Shown one piece after another: positions 25,350 to 34,696 of a DNA stretch of 64,000 nucleotides (within the stretch, counting starts at the first letter, position 1; each line of letters begins with the position of its first letter). This DNA comes from Variovorax beijingensis. Lineage in GTDB: Bacteria; Pseudomonadota; Gammaproteobacteria; Burkholderiales; Burkholderiaceae_C. The notes under the pieces are model-generated. The model made no database searches. It had not been told where the DNA came from and saw nothing but the letters and a program-made list of their open reading frames with translations. The position numbers were made by a program, and so were the translations under genes. Location of the stretch: the NCBI RefSeq assembly GCF_003951285.1, contig NZ_RXFQ01000010.1, positions 1 to 64,000 of the forward strand. Reading direction: 5' to 3'.

Positions 25350-26273
25350 GTGAACACTCCATGGACCCATACGACCGTCTTGCTGAACGAAGCGGTGGAA
25401 GCCCTTCTTTCCGGCAGCACGGCAGCCACCGGCACCTACGTGGATGCGACCTTCGGGCGCGGAGGGCATGCGCGGGCGATCCTCGCGCGGCTGGCACCGG
25501 AAGGCAGGCTGATCGCATTCGACAAGGATGCGGAAGCGGTGGCCGAAGCAGCGCGCATCTCGGATGCGCGTTTTTCCATCCGGCACCAGGGATTCCGTTC
25601 GCTGGGCGAATTGCCCGATGCCAGCGTGGCGGGTGTGCTGATGGACCTGGGCGTGAGTTCGCCGCAAATCGACAACCCGGTGCGCGGCTTCAGTTTTCGT
25701 TTCGACGGCCCGCTCGACATGCGCATGGACACCACGCGCGGCGAGAGCGTGGCCGATTGGCTGGCAACGGCCGAACTCCAGCAGATTGCAGAGGTGATCC
25801 GTGACTATGGCGAAGAACGGTTTGCTGTTCAGATTGCAAAGGCGATTGTTGCTCGCCGACAAGAACGGGGCGCAATTTCAACCACCACCGAACTGGCCGA
25901 GCTCGTGGCTGGCACGGTCAAAACCCGCGAGCCGGGCCAGAACCCTGCAACGCGCACATTTCAGGCTTTTCGGATTTTCATCAACGCCGAGCTTGAAGAG
26001 CTGCAACAGGCGCTAGAGGCGAGCCTTTCCGTGCTGCAACCCGGAGGCCGGCTCGCGGTGATCAGCTTCCATTCGCTGGAAGACCGCATCGTGAAGCAGT
26101 TCATCGCCAGGCACTCGAAGGAGGTGTACGACCGCCGCGCGCCGTTCGCCGCCCCCAAGGCCATGAAGCTGCGCGCGCTCGAACGCATCAAGCCCTCCGA
26201 CGCCGAAGTGCACGGCAATCCGCGCTCGCGCAGCGCGATCCTGCGCGTGGCCGAGCGCACCGAAGCCGTCTGA
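25350..26273 (+). CDS. rsmH: 16S rRNA m4C1402 methyltransferase RsmH
   Basis: 307 residues from GTG 25350, preceded by AGGA seven bases upstream within the mraZ stop region. Methylates N4 of C1402 in 16S rRNA. Motifs: HTTVLLNEAVEAL, VDATFGRGGHARAIL (SAM site), LMDLGVSSPQID and the C-terminal VISFHSLEDRIVKQF. Some lower-GC synonymous choices appear around 25800-25960. One base separates its stop from the ftsL start. Confidence 0.96.
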   Translation: MNTPWTHTTVLLNEAVEALLSGSTAATGTYVDATFGRGGHARAILARLAPEGRLIAFDKDAEAVAEAARISDARFSIRHQGFRSLGELPDASVAGVLMDLGVSSPQIDNPVRGFSFRFDGPLDMRMDTTRGESVADWLATAELQQIAEVIRDYGEERFAVQIAKAIVARRQERGAISTTTELAELVAGTVKTREPGQNPATRTFQAFRIFINAELEELQQALEASLSVLQPGGRLAVISFHSLEDRIVKQFIARHSKEVYDRRAPFAAPKAMKLRALERIKPSDAEVHGNPRSRSAILRVAERTEAV

Positions 26274-26274
26274 C

Positions 26275-26622
26275 ATGGCGCGCCTGAACCTGCTCCTGCT
26301 GCTCGCGGTGGTCGCCTCCGCGCTCTACCTTGTGCATACGCAGTACCTGTCGCGCCAGCTCTACACCGAGCTCGACCGCACCCAGCAGGAAGCCCGCCGG
26401 CTCGAGCTCGACCACGACCGGCTGCAGGTGGAAAAGCGCGCGCAGGCCACGCCGCTGCGCGTGGAGAAGCTGGCCAAGGAACAGCTGCAGATGCGCACCA
26501 CCACGCCGGCCATCACACAGTACGTGCGGCCCGACGGCACCGTGATTCCGGCCGTGGTGGCACCGCCGCCCGCGCCGCCCGCAACTGCGGCGCCCAAACC
26601 CGTCGCGAGGACCCAGCGATGA
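26275..26622 (+). CDS. ftsL: Cell division protein FtsL
   Basis: 115 residues. Bitopic divisome protein that joins FtsB and FtsQ: short N-terminus, one membrane helix (LNLLLLLAVVASALYLVHTQ, about 3-22), then a periplasmic coiled coil rich in Leu, Arg and Glu (QLYTELDRTQQEARRLELDH). The C-terminal 25 residues are a Pro/Ala tail. ATGA overlap with ftsI. Confidence 0.92.
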   Translation: MARLNLLLLLAVVASALYLVHTQYLSRQLYTELDRTQQEARRLELDHDRLQVEKRAQATPLRVEKLAKEQLQMRTTTPAITQYVRPDGTVIPAVVAPPPAPPATAAPKPVARTQR

Positions 26623-28367
26623 GCCGCCGCAGCGTCCGCTACACCACCAGCCCCTTGCTCGCGAGCAAGACGCCGGTCTGGCGCAGCAAGTTCATCGTCG
26701 CCGGCATCGCCTTCGGCTTCGTGGTGCTGGCGGGCCGCGCCGCCTATGTGCAGGTGTTCAACAACAGCTTCTTCCAGCGGCAGGGCGAAGTGCGCTTTGC
26801 GCGCACGCTCGAGCTGCCGGCCAACCGCGGACGCATCCTCGACCGCAACGGCCTCATCCTGGCGTCCAGCGTGGTGGCGCCGAGCATCTGGGCCATTCCG
26901 GAAGACGTCGAGCGCGACGACCCCGAGGTGCGGGCCAAGCTCAAGCAGGTGGCCAAGCTGCTCGAGATGCCGCAGAAGGACTTCGACAAGAAGCTCGAGG
27001 ACGAGGACAAGACCTTCGTCTGGATCAAGCGCCAGGTCGACGAGCCGATTGCCAAGCAGATTGCCGCGCTCAACCTCAAGGGCATCTACCAGCGCAAGGA
27101 ATACAAGCGCCAGTACCCCGAGGGCGAGGCCGCGGCGCACGTGGTGGGCTTCACCAACGTCGAGGACAACGGGCAGGAAGGCATCGAGCTGTCCTTCAAC
27201 AAGGAACTGGCCGGCAAGGCCGGGTCGCGCCGCGTCATCAAGGACCGCCTGGGCCGCGTGGTCGAGGGCGTGGGCGAACAGGTGCCGCCGGTCGACGGCA
27301 AGGACATCCAGCTCAGCGTCGACAGCAAGGTGCAGTTCTTTGCCTACCAGAAGCTGCGCGACGCGGTGACCGCGCGCCGTGCCAAGGCCGGCAGCGTGGT
27401 GGTGCTGGACGCGGTCACCGGCGAGGTGCTGGCCCTGGCCAACTACCCGAGCTACGTGCCCGACAAGCGGCAGAACCTCACCGGCGAGCAGCTGCGCAAC
27501 CGCGCGCTCACCGACACCTTCGAGCCCGGCTCGACCATGAAGCCGATCACCGTGGCCATGGCGCTGGAGGCCGGCCGCGTGAAGCCCTCGACGCTGATCG
27601 AGACCTCGCCCGGCCGCTTCCAGCTGGGCGGCTTCACCATCAGCGACACGCACAACTACGGCACGCTCACGGTCGAGGGCGTGATCCAGAAGTCGAGCAA
27701 CGTGGGCGCGCTCAAGATTGCGCAGAAGATGACCCCGCACGAGATGTGGGACACCTACACCGCGCTGGGCTACGGCCAGAAGCCGCAGATCCAGTTTCCG
27801 GGCGCGGTCACGGGCCGCCTGCGCCCGTGGAAGACCTGGAAGCCGGTCGAGCAGGCCACCATGGCCTATGGCTACGGCCTGTCGGCGTCGCTGTTCCAGA
27901 TGGCGCATTCGTACACCGCCTTCGCGCACGACGGCGCCATCATTCCGGTCACCATCCTCAAGAGCACCGAGTCGCCCGTGGGCGTGCGGGTGTTTTCGCC
28001 GTCGAATGCGCTCGCGGTGCGCAAGATGCTGCAGATGGCGGCGGGCCCGGGCGGCACCGGCACGCGCGCGCAGACCATCGGCTACTCGGTCGGCGGCAAG
28101 TCGGGCACCGCGCACAAGCAGGTTGGCAAAGGTTACGCGAGCAACAAATATCGCGCGTGGTTCACCGGCATGGCGCCGATCGAAAAGCCGCGCATCATCG
28201 TCGGCGTGATGATCGACGAGCCGAGCGACGGCCAGTATTTCGGCGGCGTGGCTGCCGCGCCCGTTTTCAGCGAGGTCGTGCAGCAGACCCTGCGCATGAT
28301 GAACGTTCCGCCCGACCTCGCGGTCAAACCGCTGGTGGTGACGCAAGGCGTCGACGAGAGCTTCTGA
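26619..28367 (+). CDS. ftsI: Septal peptidoglycan transpeptidase FtsI (PBP3)
   Basis: 582 residues. Cross-links septal peptidoglycan. One N-terminal membrane helix (about 25-45), pedestal domain and transpeptidase domain with nucleophile Ser305 in STMKP, SSN at 359-361 and KSGT at 494-497. The Walker-like LDRNGLILASS early region is typical of class B PBPs. Overlaps ftsL by four bases; two bases to murE. Confidence 0.96.
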   Translation: MSRRSVRYTTSPLLASKTPVWRSKFIVAGIAFGFVVLAGRAAYVQVFNNSFFQRQGEVRFARTLELPANRGRILDRNGLILASSVVAPSIWAIPEDVERDDPEVRAKLKQVAKLLEMPQKDFDKKLEDEDKTFVWIKRQVDEPIAKQIAALNLKGIYQRKEYKRQYPEGEAAAHVVGFTNVEDNGQEGIELSFNKELAGKAGSRRVIKDRLGRVVEGVGEQVPPVDGKDIQLSVDSKVQFFAYQKLRDAVTARRAKAGSVVVLDAVTGEVLALANYPSYVPDKRQNLTGEQLRNRALTDTFEPGSTMKPITVAMALEAGRVKPSTLIETSPGRFQLGGFTISDTHNYGTLTVEGVIQKSSNVGALKIAQKMTPHEMWDTYTALGYGQKPQIQFPGAVTGRLRPWKTWKPVEQATMAYGYGLSASLFQMAHSYTAFAHDGAIIPVTILKSTESPVGVRVFSPSNALAVRKMLQMAAGPGGTGTRAQTIGYSVGGKSGTAHKQVGKGYASNKYRAWFTGMAPIEKPRIIVGVMIDEPSDGQYFGGVAAAPVFSEVVQQTLRMMNVPPDLAVKPLVVTQGVDESF

Positions 28368-28369
28368 GC

Positions 28370-29923
28370 ATGCTGACCCTCACTTCCCCCTCGCTCGCCG
28401 CGCTCTGGCTCAAGGAGCGCGTGCAAGGCGCGCTGCATGCGGACAGCCGGCCGGTGGGCGCGGGCGACGGCTTCATCGCCTGGCCCGGCGCGGCCACCGA
28501 CGGGCGCAAGCACGTGGCTTCGGCACTGGCGCAGGGCGCCGCGGCCTGCCTGGTCGAGCACCAGGGCGCCGAGGCCTTCGGCTTCGATGGCGACGACCGC
28601 ATTGCAAGCTACCCGGGGCTCAAGGCCGCCACCGGCCCGATCGCATCGGCCTTCTACGACAACCCCTCGGCCGCGCTCGACCTGCTGGCCGTGACCGGCA
28701 CCAACGGTAAGACCTCCACCGCATGGTGGCTCGCCGAGTCGCTTTCCACGCTGGCCGTGCCTGGCGGCGTTCGCGCGCCGCGGCTGGACGGCAGCGCCGA
28801 GCGCGGCGTGCCTTCGCCCTGCGCGGTGATGGGCACGCTGGGCATCGGCGTGCCGCCGCAGCTCAGCTACACCGGCCTCACCACGCCCGACCCGGTGATG
28901 ATGCAGCGCGAACTGCGCGCGCTGGTCGAGCACGGCTTCGGCGCCTGCGCCATCGAGGCCTCGTCGATCGGTATCGCCGAACGCCGGCTCGACGGTGCGC
29001 GCATCGCGGTGGCCGTGTTCACCAACTTCACGCAGGACCATCTCGACTACCACGGCAGCATGGATGCCTACTGGCAGGCCAAGGCCGAACTGTTCCGCTG
29101 GCCCGGGCTGCGCGCTGCCGTGATCAACATCGACGACGTGCACGGCGCCAGCCTGTGCGCGAACCTGCTCGAGGCCGGCATCGGTGCGCTCGACGTCTGG
29201 ACCGTGTCGGCCGCCGGCGCGCCGGCGCGGCTCATGGCGCGCGACGTCGGCTACGACGCGCAGGGCCTGCGGTTCTCGGTGGCCGAGCACGACAACGACG
29301 CCGTGGAGCGCATGTCGACCGGCCTGATCGGCCAGTACAACGTGGCCAACCTGCTGGGCGTGCTCGGCACGCTGCGGGCGCTGGGGCTGTCGCTCGCGCA
29401 GGCCGTGGCGGCCTGCGCCAGGCTCAGCAGCGTGCCGGGCCGCATGGAGCGCGTGAGCGCCGCGGCGGATGCACCGCTGGCCGTGGTCGACTACGCCCAC
29501 ACGCCCGACGCCCTCGACAAGGCGCTGGCCGGCCTGCGCCCGCTCGCGCAGCAGCGCGGCGGCGCGCTCTGGTGCGTGTTCGGCTGCGGCGGCGACCGCG
29601 ATCCGATCAAGCGCCCGATGATGGCCGCGGTGGCCGAGCGCCAGGCCGACCGCGTGATCGTGACCAGCGACAACCCGCGCAGCGAGAACCCCGACGCCAT
29701 CATCAGCCAGGTGCTGCTCGGCCTCGCGCGCCCCGAAGCGGCCCAGGTGCAGCCCGACCGCGCGGCCGCCATTGCCGACGCCATTGCGCAGGCTGCGCCG
29801 CAGGACGTGGTGCTGCTTGCCGGCAAGGGCCATGAAGCCTGGCAGGAAATCGCCGGCCAGCGCATTCCGTTCTCGGACCGGACCCATGCGCTCGATGCAC
29901 TCACCCAGCGAGGTGCCGCATGA
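28370..29923 (+). CDS. murE: UDP-MurNAc-tripeptide synthetase MurE (meso-DAP adding)
   Basis: 517 residues. Adds meso-diaminopimelate to UDP-MurNAc-Ala-Glu with ATP. ATP loop VTGTNGKTS (109-116 core) and the DNPR motif (434-437), which in the family marks DAP rather than lysine specificity and matches dapF in this window. A short insertion after the P-loop (about 125-145, VPGGVRAPRLDGSAERGVPS) is longer than in E. coli. ATGA overlap with murF. Confidence 0.96.
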   Translation: MLTLTSPSLAALWLKERVQGALHADSRPVGAGDGFIAWPGAATDGRKHVASALAQGAAACLVEHQGAEAFGFDGDDRIASYPGLKAATGPIASAFYDNPSAALDLLAVTGTNGKTSTAWWLAESLSTLAVPGGVRAPRLDGSAERGVPSPCAVMGTLGIGVPPQLSYTGLTTPDPVMMQRELRALVEHGFGACAIEASSIGIAERRLDGARIAVAVFTNFTQDHLDYHGSMDAYWQAKAELFRWPGLRAAVINIDDVHGASLCANLLEAGIGALDVWTVSAAGAPARLMARDVGYDAQGLRFSVAEHDNDAVERMSTGLIGQYNVANLLGVLGTLRALGLSLAQAVAACARLSSVPGRMERVSAAADAPLAVVDYAHTPDALDKALAGLRPLAQQRGGALWCVFGCGGDRDPIKRPMMAAVAERQADRVIVTSDNPRSENPDAIISQVLLGLARPEAAQVQPDRAAAIADAIAQAAPQDVVLLAGKGHEAWQEIAGQRIPFSDRTHALDALTQRGAA

Positions 29924-31347
29924 GCCATTCGCCGTTGATGTTCACGCTGGCCCAGGCGCAGCAATGGATCCCCGGCGCACGCCTGGTGGGCGACCCGGCA
30001 ACCACCATTGCCCGCGTCCATACCGACACCCGCACGCTCGCCGAGGGCGACCTGTTCGTGGCGCTCAAGGGCGAACGCTTCGACGCCAACGAATTCCTGG
30101 CCGATGCCAAGGCGCGTGGCGCCGTCGCCGCCATTGCGCACGGCGGCCTGGAAGCGGCCGGCCTGGCGGGCCTCGAGGTGCCCGATTCGCTGGCCGCGCT
30201 CGGCGCGCTCGCCGCAGGCTGGCGCGCGCAGTTCGATCTGCCGCTGATCGCCGTGACGGGCAGCAACGGCAAGACGACCGTCACGCAGATGATCGCGGCG
30301 GTGCTGGTTGCCTTCAGGGGCGACCGCGCACTCGCGACGGCCGGCAACTTCAACAACGAGATCGGCGTTCCGCTGACGCTGCTGCGCCTGCGTGCGAAGC
30401 ACCAGCATGCGGTGGTCGAGCTGGGCATGAACCACCCGGGCGAGATCGCCCGGCTCGCGGCCATTGCACGTCCGACCGTCGCGCTGGTCAACAACGCCCA
30501 GCGCGAGCACCTGGAGTTCATGGCCACCGTCGAGGCGGTGGCGCTCGAGAACGGCGCGGTGTTTTCCTTCGTGCCGGAGGGCGGCACCGCGGTGTTCCCG
30601 CACGGCGACGAGTTCACGCCGCTGTGGAGCGACATGGCACGCGACGGTGCCACGCGCCGCTGCATGACCTTCGGCGAACAGGAAGACGCCGACATCTCGC
30701 TGGTGGCGGCCGAATGGCAGCAGGACGCATGGCAGGTCCGCATCCGCACGCCGCTCGGCGACTTCGATGCGAAGCTCCACATCGCGGGCCGCCACAACGT
30801 CGTCAATGCGCTGGCTGCCACCGCGTGCGCGCTCGCTGCCGGCATTCCGTCCGAGACCATTGCGCGCGGCCTCACGGCCTTCGAGCCGGTCAAGGGCCGC
30901 TCCAAGGCGAGCGAGGTGATTCTGCCCGGCGGGCATTCGCTCACGCTGGTGGACGACAGCTACAACGCCAATCCCGATTCCATGCGTGCGGCCATCGATG
31001 TGCTCGCGACCCTGCCCGGGCCGCGCCTCCTGGTGCTCGGCGACATGGGCGAGGTCGGCAACCGCGCACCCGAATTCCATGCCGAGGTCGGCGACTGGGC
31101 GCGGCAGCGCGGCATCGAGGCCGTGTACGCGCTGGGCGCCGAAACCGCGCACAGCATTGCCGCGTTCCATGGCGGCGACAACGGCCGCCATTTCCAGGAC
31201 ATCGATGCGCTCGGCACCGCGGTGCTGGCGCGGCTGCCCCAGTTGGGGAGCGTGCTCGTCAAGGGCTCGCGCTTCATGAAGATGGAGCGCGTGGTGCAGG
31301 CGATCGAGCAATCACAACAACAAAAGGAGGCCGGTCATGACGCATGA
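29920..31347 (+). CDS. murF: UDP-MurNAc-pentapeptide synthetase MurF
   Basis: 475 residues. Adds D-Ala-D-Ala to complete the pentapeptide precursor. Three Mur-ligase domains: N-terminal substrate domain, ATP domain with VTGSNGKTT (112-120) and C-terminal domain with DDSYNANPDSM. Overlaps murE by four bases; 15 bases before mraY. Confidence 0.96.
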   Translation: MSHSPLMFTLAQAQQWIPGARLVGDPATTIARVHTDTRTLAEGDLFVALKGERFDANEFLADAKARGAVAAIAHGGLEAAGLAGLEVPDSLAALGALAAGWRAQFDLPLIAVTGSNGKTTVTQMIAAVLVAFRGDRALATAGNFNNEIGVPLTLLRLRAKHQHAVVELGMNHPGEIARLAAIARPTVALVNNAQREHLEFMATVEAVALENGAVFSFVPEGGTAVFPHGDEFTPLWSDMARDGATRRCMTFGEQEDADISLVAAEWQQDAWQVRIRTPLGDFDAKLHIAGRHNVVNALAATACALAAGIPSETIARGLTAFEPVKGRSKASEVILPGGHSLTLVDDSYNANPDSMRAAIDVLATLPGPRLLVLGDMGEVGNRAPEFHAEVGDWARQRGIEAVYALGAETAHSIAAFHGGDNGRHFQDIDALGTAVLARLPQLGSVLVKGSRFMKMERVVQAIEQSQQQKEAGHDA

Positions 31348-31362
31348 GCCGCGCGACACCAC

Positions 31363-32541
31363 ATGCTGATGAGCCTGGCCCAATGGCTGCAGACACTTTC
31401 GCCCGAGTTCGGGTTCCTGCGCGTTTTCCAGTACCTCACCTTCCGTGCGCTGATGGCTGCGCTGACGGCGCTGGTGGTTGGCCTGGTGGCCGGCCCCTAC
31501 GTGATCCGCCGCCTGGCCGCGCTCAAGATCGGCCAGCCGATTCGCGGCTACGGCATGGAAACGCACCTGACCAAGAGCGGCACGCCCACCATGGGCGGCG
31601 TGCTGGTGCTGTTCGCCATTGCCTTTGCCACCCTGATGTGGTTCGACCCCTCCAACCGCTTCGTCTGGATCGTGCTGTGGGTCACGCTGGGTTTCGGCGC
31701 CATCGGCTGGGTCGACGACTGGCGCAAGGTGGTGCGCAAGGATCCGGAAGGCATGCGCTCGCGCGAGAAGTATTTCTGGCAGTCGGTGGTGGGCCTGATC
31801 GCGGGCTTCTACCTGCTCTTCAGCATCTCGGAAAGCTCGAACTGGCGCGTGCTGCAGCTGTTCTTCGCCTGGGTGCAGTCGGGCTTCGACCTGGACTTTC
31901 CGCCCAAGATCAACCTGCTGGTGCCCTTCTTCAAGGAAGTGAGCTATCCGCTCGGTGGCATCGGCTTCGTGATCCTCACCTACCTCGTGATCGTGGGCGC
32001 GAGCAACGCGGTCAACCTGACCGACGGCCTGGACGGCCTGGCGATCATGCCGGTGGTGATGGTGGGCTCGGCGCTGGGCGTGTTCGCCTACGTCACGGGC
32101 AGCGCGGTCTATTCCAAGTACCTGCTGTTCCCCAACATCCCGGGCTCGGGCGAGCTGCTGGTGTTCTGCTCGGCCATGGCCGGCGCGGGCCTCGCGTTCC
32201 TCTGGTTCAACACCCATCCGGCGCAGGTCTTCATGGGCGACGTGGGTGCGCTGGCGCTCGGCGGCGCGCTGGGCACCATCGCGGTCATCGTGCGCCAGGA
32301 GATCGTGTTCTTCGTCATGGGCGGCATCTTCGTGGTCGAGGCGATCTCGGTGATGGCGCAGGTCATGTACTTCAAGTACACCAAGAAGCGCTATGGCGAA
32401 GGCCGCCGCGTGCTCAAGATGGCGCCGCTGCACCACCACTTCGAGAAGAGCGGCTGGCGCGAGACGCAGGTCGTGGTGCGCTTCTGGATCATCACGATGC
32501 TGCTGTGCCTCGTGGGCCTTTCGACGCTGAAGCTGCGCTGA
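31363..32541 (+). CDS. mraY: Phospho-MurNAc-pentapeptide transferase MraY
   Basis: 392 residues with about ten membrane helices. Makes lipid I from undecaprenyl phosphate. Family motifs: GTPTMGG, the Asp-rich IGWVDDWRK, NLTDGLDGLA and the cytoplasmic HHHFEKSGW loop. An ATG two codons later (31369) is an alternative start. GAGG of the preceding region is weakly placed, so translation may follow from murF. Confidence 0.96.
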   Translation: MLMSLAQWLQTLSPEFGFLRVFQYLTFRALMAALTALVVGLVAGPYVIRRLAALKIGQPIRGYGMETHLTKSGTPTMGGVLVLFAIAFATLMWFDPSNRFVWIVLWVTLGFGAIGWVDDWRKVVRKDPEGMRSREKYFWQSVVGLIAGFYLLFSISESSNWRVLQLFFAWVQSGFDLDFPPKINLLVPFFKEVSYPLGGIGFVILTYLVIVGASNAVNLTDGLDGLAIMPVVMVGSALGVFAYVTGSAVYSKYLLFPNIPGSGELLVFCSAMAGAGLAFLWFNTHPAQVFMGDVGALALGGALGTIAVIVRQEIVFFVMGGIFVVEAISVMAQVMYFKYTKKRYGEGRRVLKMAPLHHHFEKSGWRETQVVVRFWIITMLLCLVGLSTLKLR

Positions 32542-32557
32542 CGAGAAGAGAAAGCAC

Positions 32558-34696
32558 ATGCGGCATCTGAAAGACCTCCCCGTATTGATCCTCGGCCTCG
32601 GCGCGTCCGGGCTGGCGATGGCGCGCTGGTGCGCGCGCCACGGCGCGGTCGTCACGGTGGCCGATACGCGCGAGGCGCCGGCGCTGCTTGCGACGCTGCG
32701 GGCGGAATGGCCCGAGGCGGCGTTCATCGGCGGGCCGTTCTCGGCCGCGCTGATCGAAGGCACGCCGATCCGCGCCGTGTACCGCTCGCCGGGCCTGTCG
32801 CCCGCCACCATCGCACCGGTCGTCGATGCGGCGCGGGCCGTGGGGCTCACGGTCGGCGGCGAACTGGATCTGTTCGCGCGCGCGCTGCTGGACCTGCGGA
32901 CCGTCGAAGTGCCGGTGGTGGAAGCGGCGCCTGAAGTGCCGGAAGAGGAGCCTGCGGTGGAGGTGCCGGCCGAGCCCGAAGCGGAGCCCGAAGCCCAAGG
33001 CGAATTGCCGCTCGCCGGTGAATCGGCGAAAGCTGCGGACGGGATGGTTGCCGAAGCACCGGAAGAGCCGGCAACGCTCGAGACGCCGGAAGCGGCCGAG
33101 CCCGTTGCCGATACCGCTATCGCTGCCGATGCAGCAGAAGCCGAACCCGCACCGCTCCCCGCGCAGGCCGAAGCCATGCCGCGCGACCCGTCGCTGAGCG
33201 TTCCCGCCGCGCCGCCGCCCGAAGAAGAGCTGCAACCATCGCAGGAAGAGGCGCCCGCGGCCGAGACGCAGGATGCCCCCTTGCCGGCACCCGCGCCAGC
33301 GCCAGCCTCCGCCACCGTGTCGCGCCTGCCGGCTCCCGGCCAGGCCTACGTCCCCACAGCCGCCAGGGAGGCCGCCGAGTTCGTCGCCAAGATCGCCGAA
33401 CTTTCCGCCACCAACCCGGCCTCCGCCGCGGTCGAGGAAGAAGACACGCCGCAGCTCAAGCTGGTGCCGATCGAGGAGCCGCCGGCGCCCAAGGGCTACA
33501 CGCCCGCGGTGCTCGCCGTCACCGGCACCAACGGCAAGACCACCGTCACCGCGCTCACCGGCCAGCTGGTCGAGCGCGCGGGCAAGAGCGTCGCAGTGGC
33601 GGGCAACATCGGCCCGACGCTGCTCGACACCCTGGCCGCGCACATCGATGCCGAGACGCTGCCCGATGTCTGGGTGCTCGAGCTCTCGAGCTTCCAGCTC
33701 GACGGCGTGCAGGGCTTCGAGCCGACCGCCGCCACCGTGCTCAACCTCACGCAGGACCATCTCGACTGGCATGGCGACATGCCGGCGTATGCGTCGGCCA
33801 AGGCGCGCATCTTCGGCACCCAGGGCCTCATGGTGCTCAACCGCGACGACCCCGGCGTGATGGCCATGCTGCCTGCGCCCGTCAAGGTGAAACTGCAGCG
33901 CCCGCAGGTCCGCGCCCATGTCACCTTCGGCGCCGCGATGCCGCAGCGTCCGGGCGACTACGGCATCGAGCGCGTCAACGGCATGGCCTGGCTGGTGCGC
34001 GCGCTCGAAGCCGACGAAACGCAGAAGCGCAAGCGCGGCGCGGTGGTCGAGGAGGAAATCTTCCTGCAGCGCCTGCTGCCCGCCGACGTTCTGCGCATCC
34101 GCGGCCGCCACAACGCGATGAACGCGCTGGCGGCACTCGCGCTGGCCAGCGCCGCGGGCTGCCCGCTCGGCCCCATGCTCTACGGCCTGCGCGAATACCG
34201 CGGCGAGCCGCACCGCGTGGAGCCGATCGCCATCGTCGACGAGGTCGAATACTTCGACGACAGCAAGGGCACCAACGTCGGTGCGACGGTCGCCGCGCTC
34301 AACGGCCTGGGCGAAGACCGGCGCGTGGTCGTGATCCTCGGCGGCGAGGGCAAGGGCCAGGACTTCGAACCGCTGGCCGCGCCGGTGGCGCAGTACGCGC
34401 GGGCCGTGGTGCTCGTCGGCCGCGATGCGCCGCTGATCGAGCAGGCGCTGGCCGCCACCGGTGCTTCGCTGATGCACGCGGGCTCGATGCAGGAGGCCGT
34501 CAAGCTGGCCGCCGCGCGCGCCAACCCCGGCGATGCCGTGCTGCTGTCACCGGCCTGTGCGAGCTTCGACATGTTCAAGGACTACGAGCACCGCGCGGCC
34601 GTGTTCCGCGAGGCCGTGCAGGCGCTCGCGGACGAGCCACGCATGGCTGGCCCGTCGTCGAACGATGCCGACTTTTCTTCGGGAGGTCCGGTTTGA
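32558..34696 (+). CDS. murD: MurD with a large acidic Ala/Pro-rich interdomain insertion
   Basis: 712 residues; MurD is normally about 440-500. Adds D-glutamate to UDP-MurNAc-L-Ala. The N-terminal Rossmann domain (1-113, LILGLGASGLAMARW to GGELDLFARALLDL) and the ATP and C-terminal domains (from about 315, VTGTNGKTTVT at 321-331, then NLTQDHLDWHGD and FDDSKGTNVGA) are intact. Between them lie about 200 residues (about 115-313; 32900-33496) rich in Glu, Ala and Pro with no fold-like pattern. A second, shorter charged segment (ETQKRKRGAVVEEE) interrupts the ATP domain. Frame and codon bias stay continuous, so it is one gene. TTGA overlap with ftsW. Confidence 0.95.
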   Translation: MRHLKDLPVLILGLGASGLAMARWCARHGAVVTVADTREAPALLATLRAEWPEAAFIGGPFSAALIEGTPIRAVYRSPGLSPATIAPVVDAARAVGLTVGGELDLFARALLDLRTVEVPVVEAAPEVPEEEPAVEVPAEPEAEPEAQGELPLAGESAKAADGMVAEAPEEPATLETPEAAEPVADTAIAADAAEAEPAPLPAQAEAMPRDPSLSVPAAPPPEEELQPSQEEAPAAETQDAPLPAPAPAPASATVSRLPAPGQAYVPTAAREAAEFVAKIAELSATNPASAAVEEEDTPQLKLVPIEEPPAPKGYTPAVLAVTGTNGKTTVTALTGQLVERAGKSVAVAGNIGPTLLDTLAAHIDAETLPDVWVLELSSFQLDGVQGFEPTAATVLNLTQDHLDWHGDMPAYASAKARIFGTQGLMVLNRDDPGVMAMLPAPVKVKLQRPQVRAHVTFGAAMPQRPGDYGIERVNGMAWLVRALEADETQKRKRGAVVEEEIFLQRLLPADVLRIRGRHNAMNALAALALASAAGCPLGPMLYGLREYRGEPHRVEPIAIVDEVEYFDDSKGTNVGATVAALNGLGEDRRVVVILGGEGKGQDFEPLAAPVAQYARAVVLVGRDAPLIEQALAATGASLMHAGSMQEAVKLAAARANPGDAVLLSPACASFDMFKDYEHRAAVFREAVQALADEPRMAGPSSNDADFSSGGPV

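Noticed and set aside
26361..28346. A long minus-strand open frame opposite ftsI
   Set aside because: Composition is His/Arg/Leu/Ala-rich with no motif; ftsI is certain.
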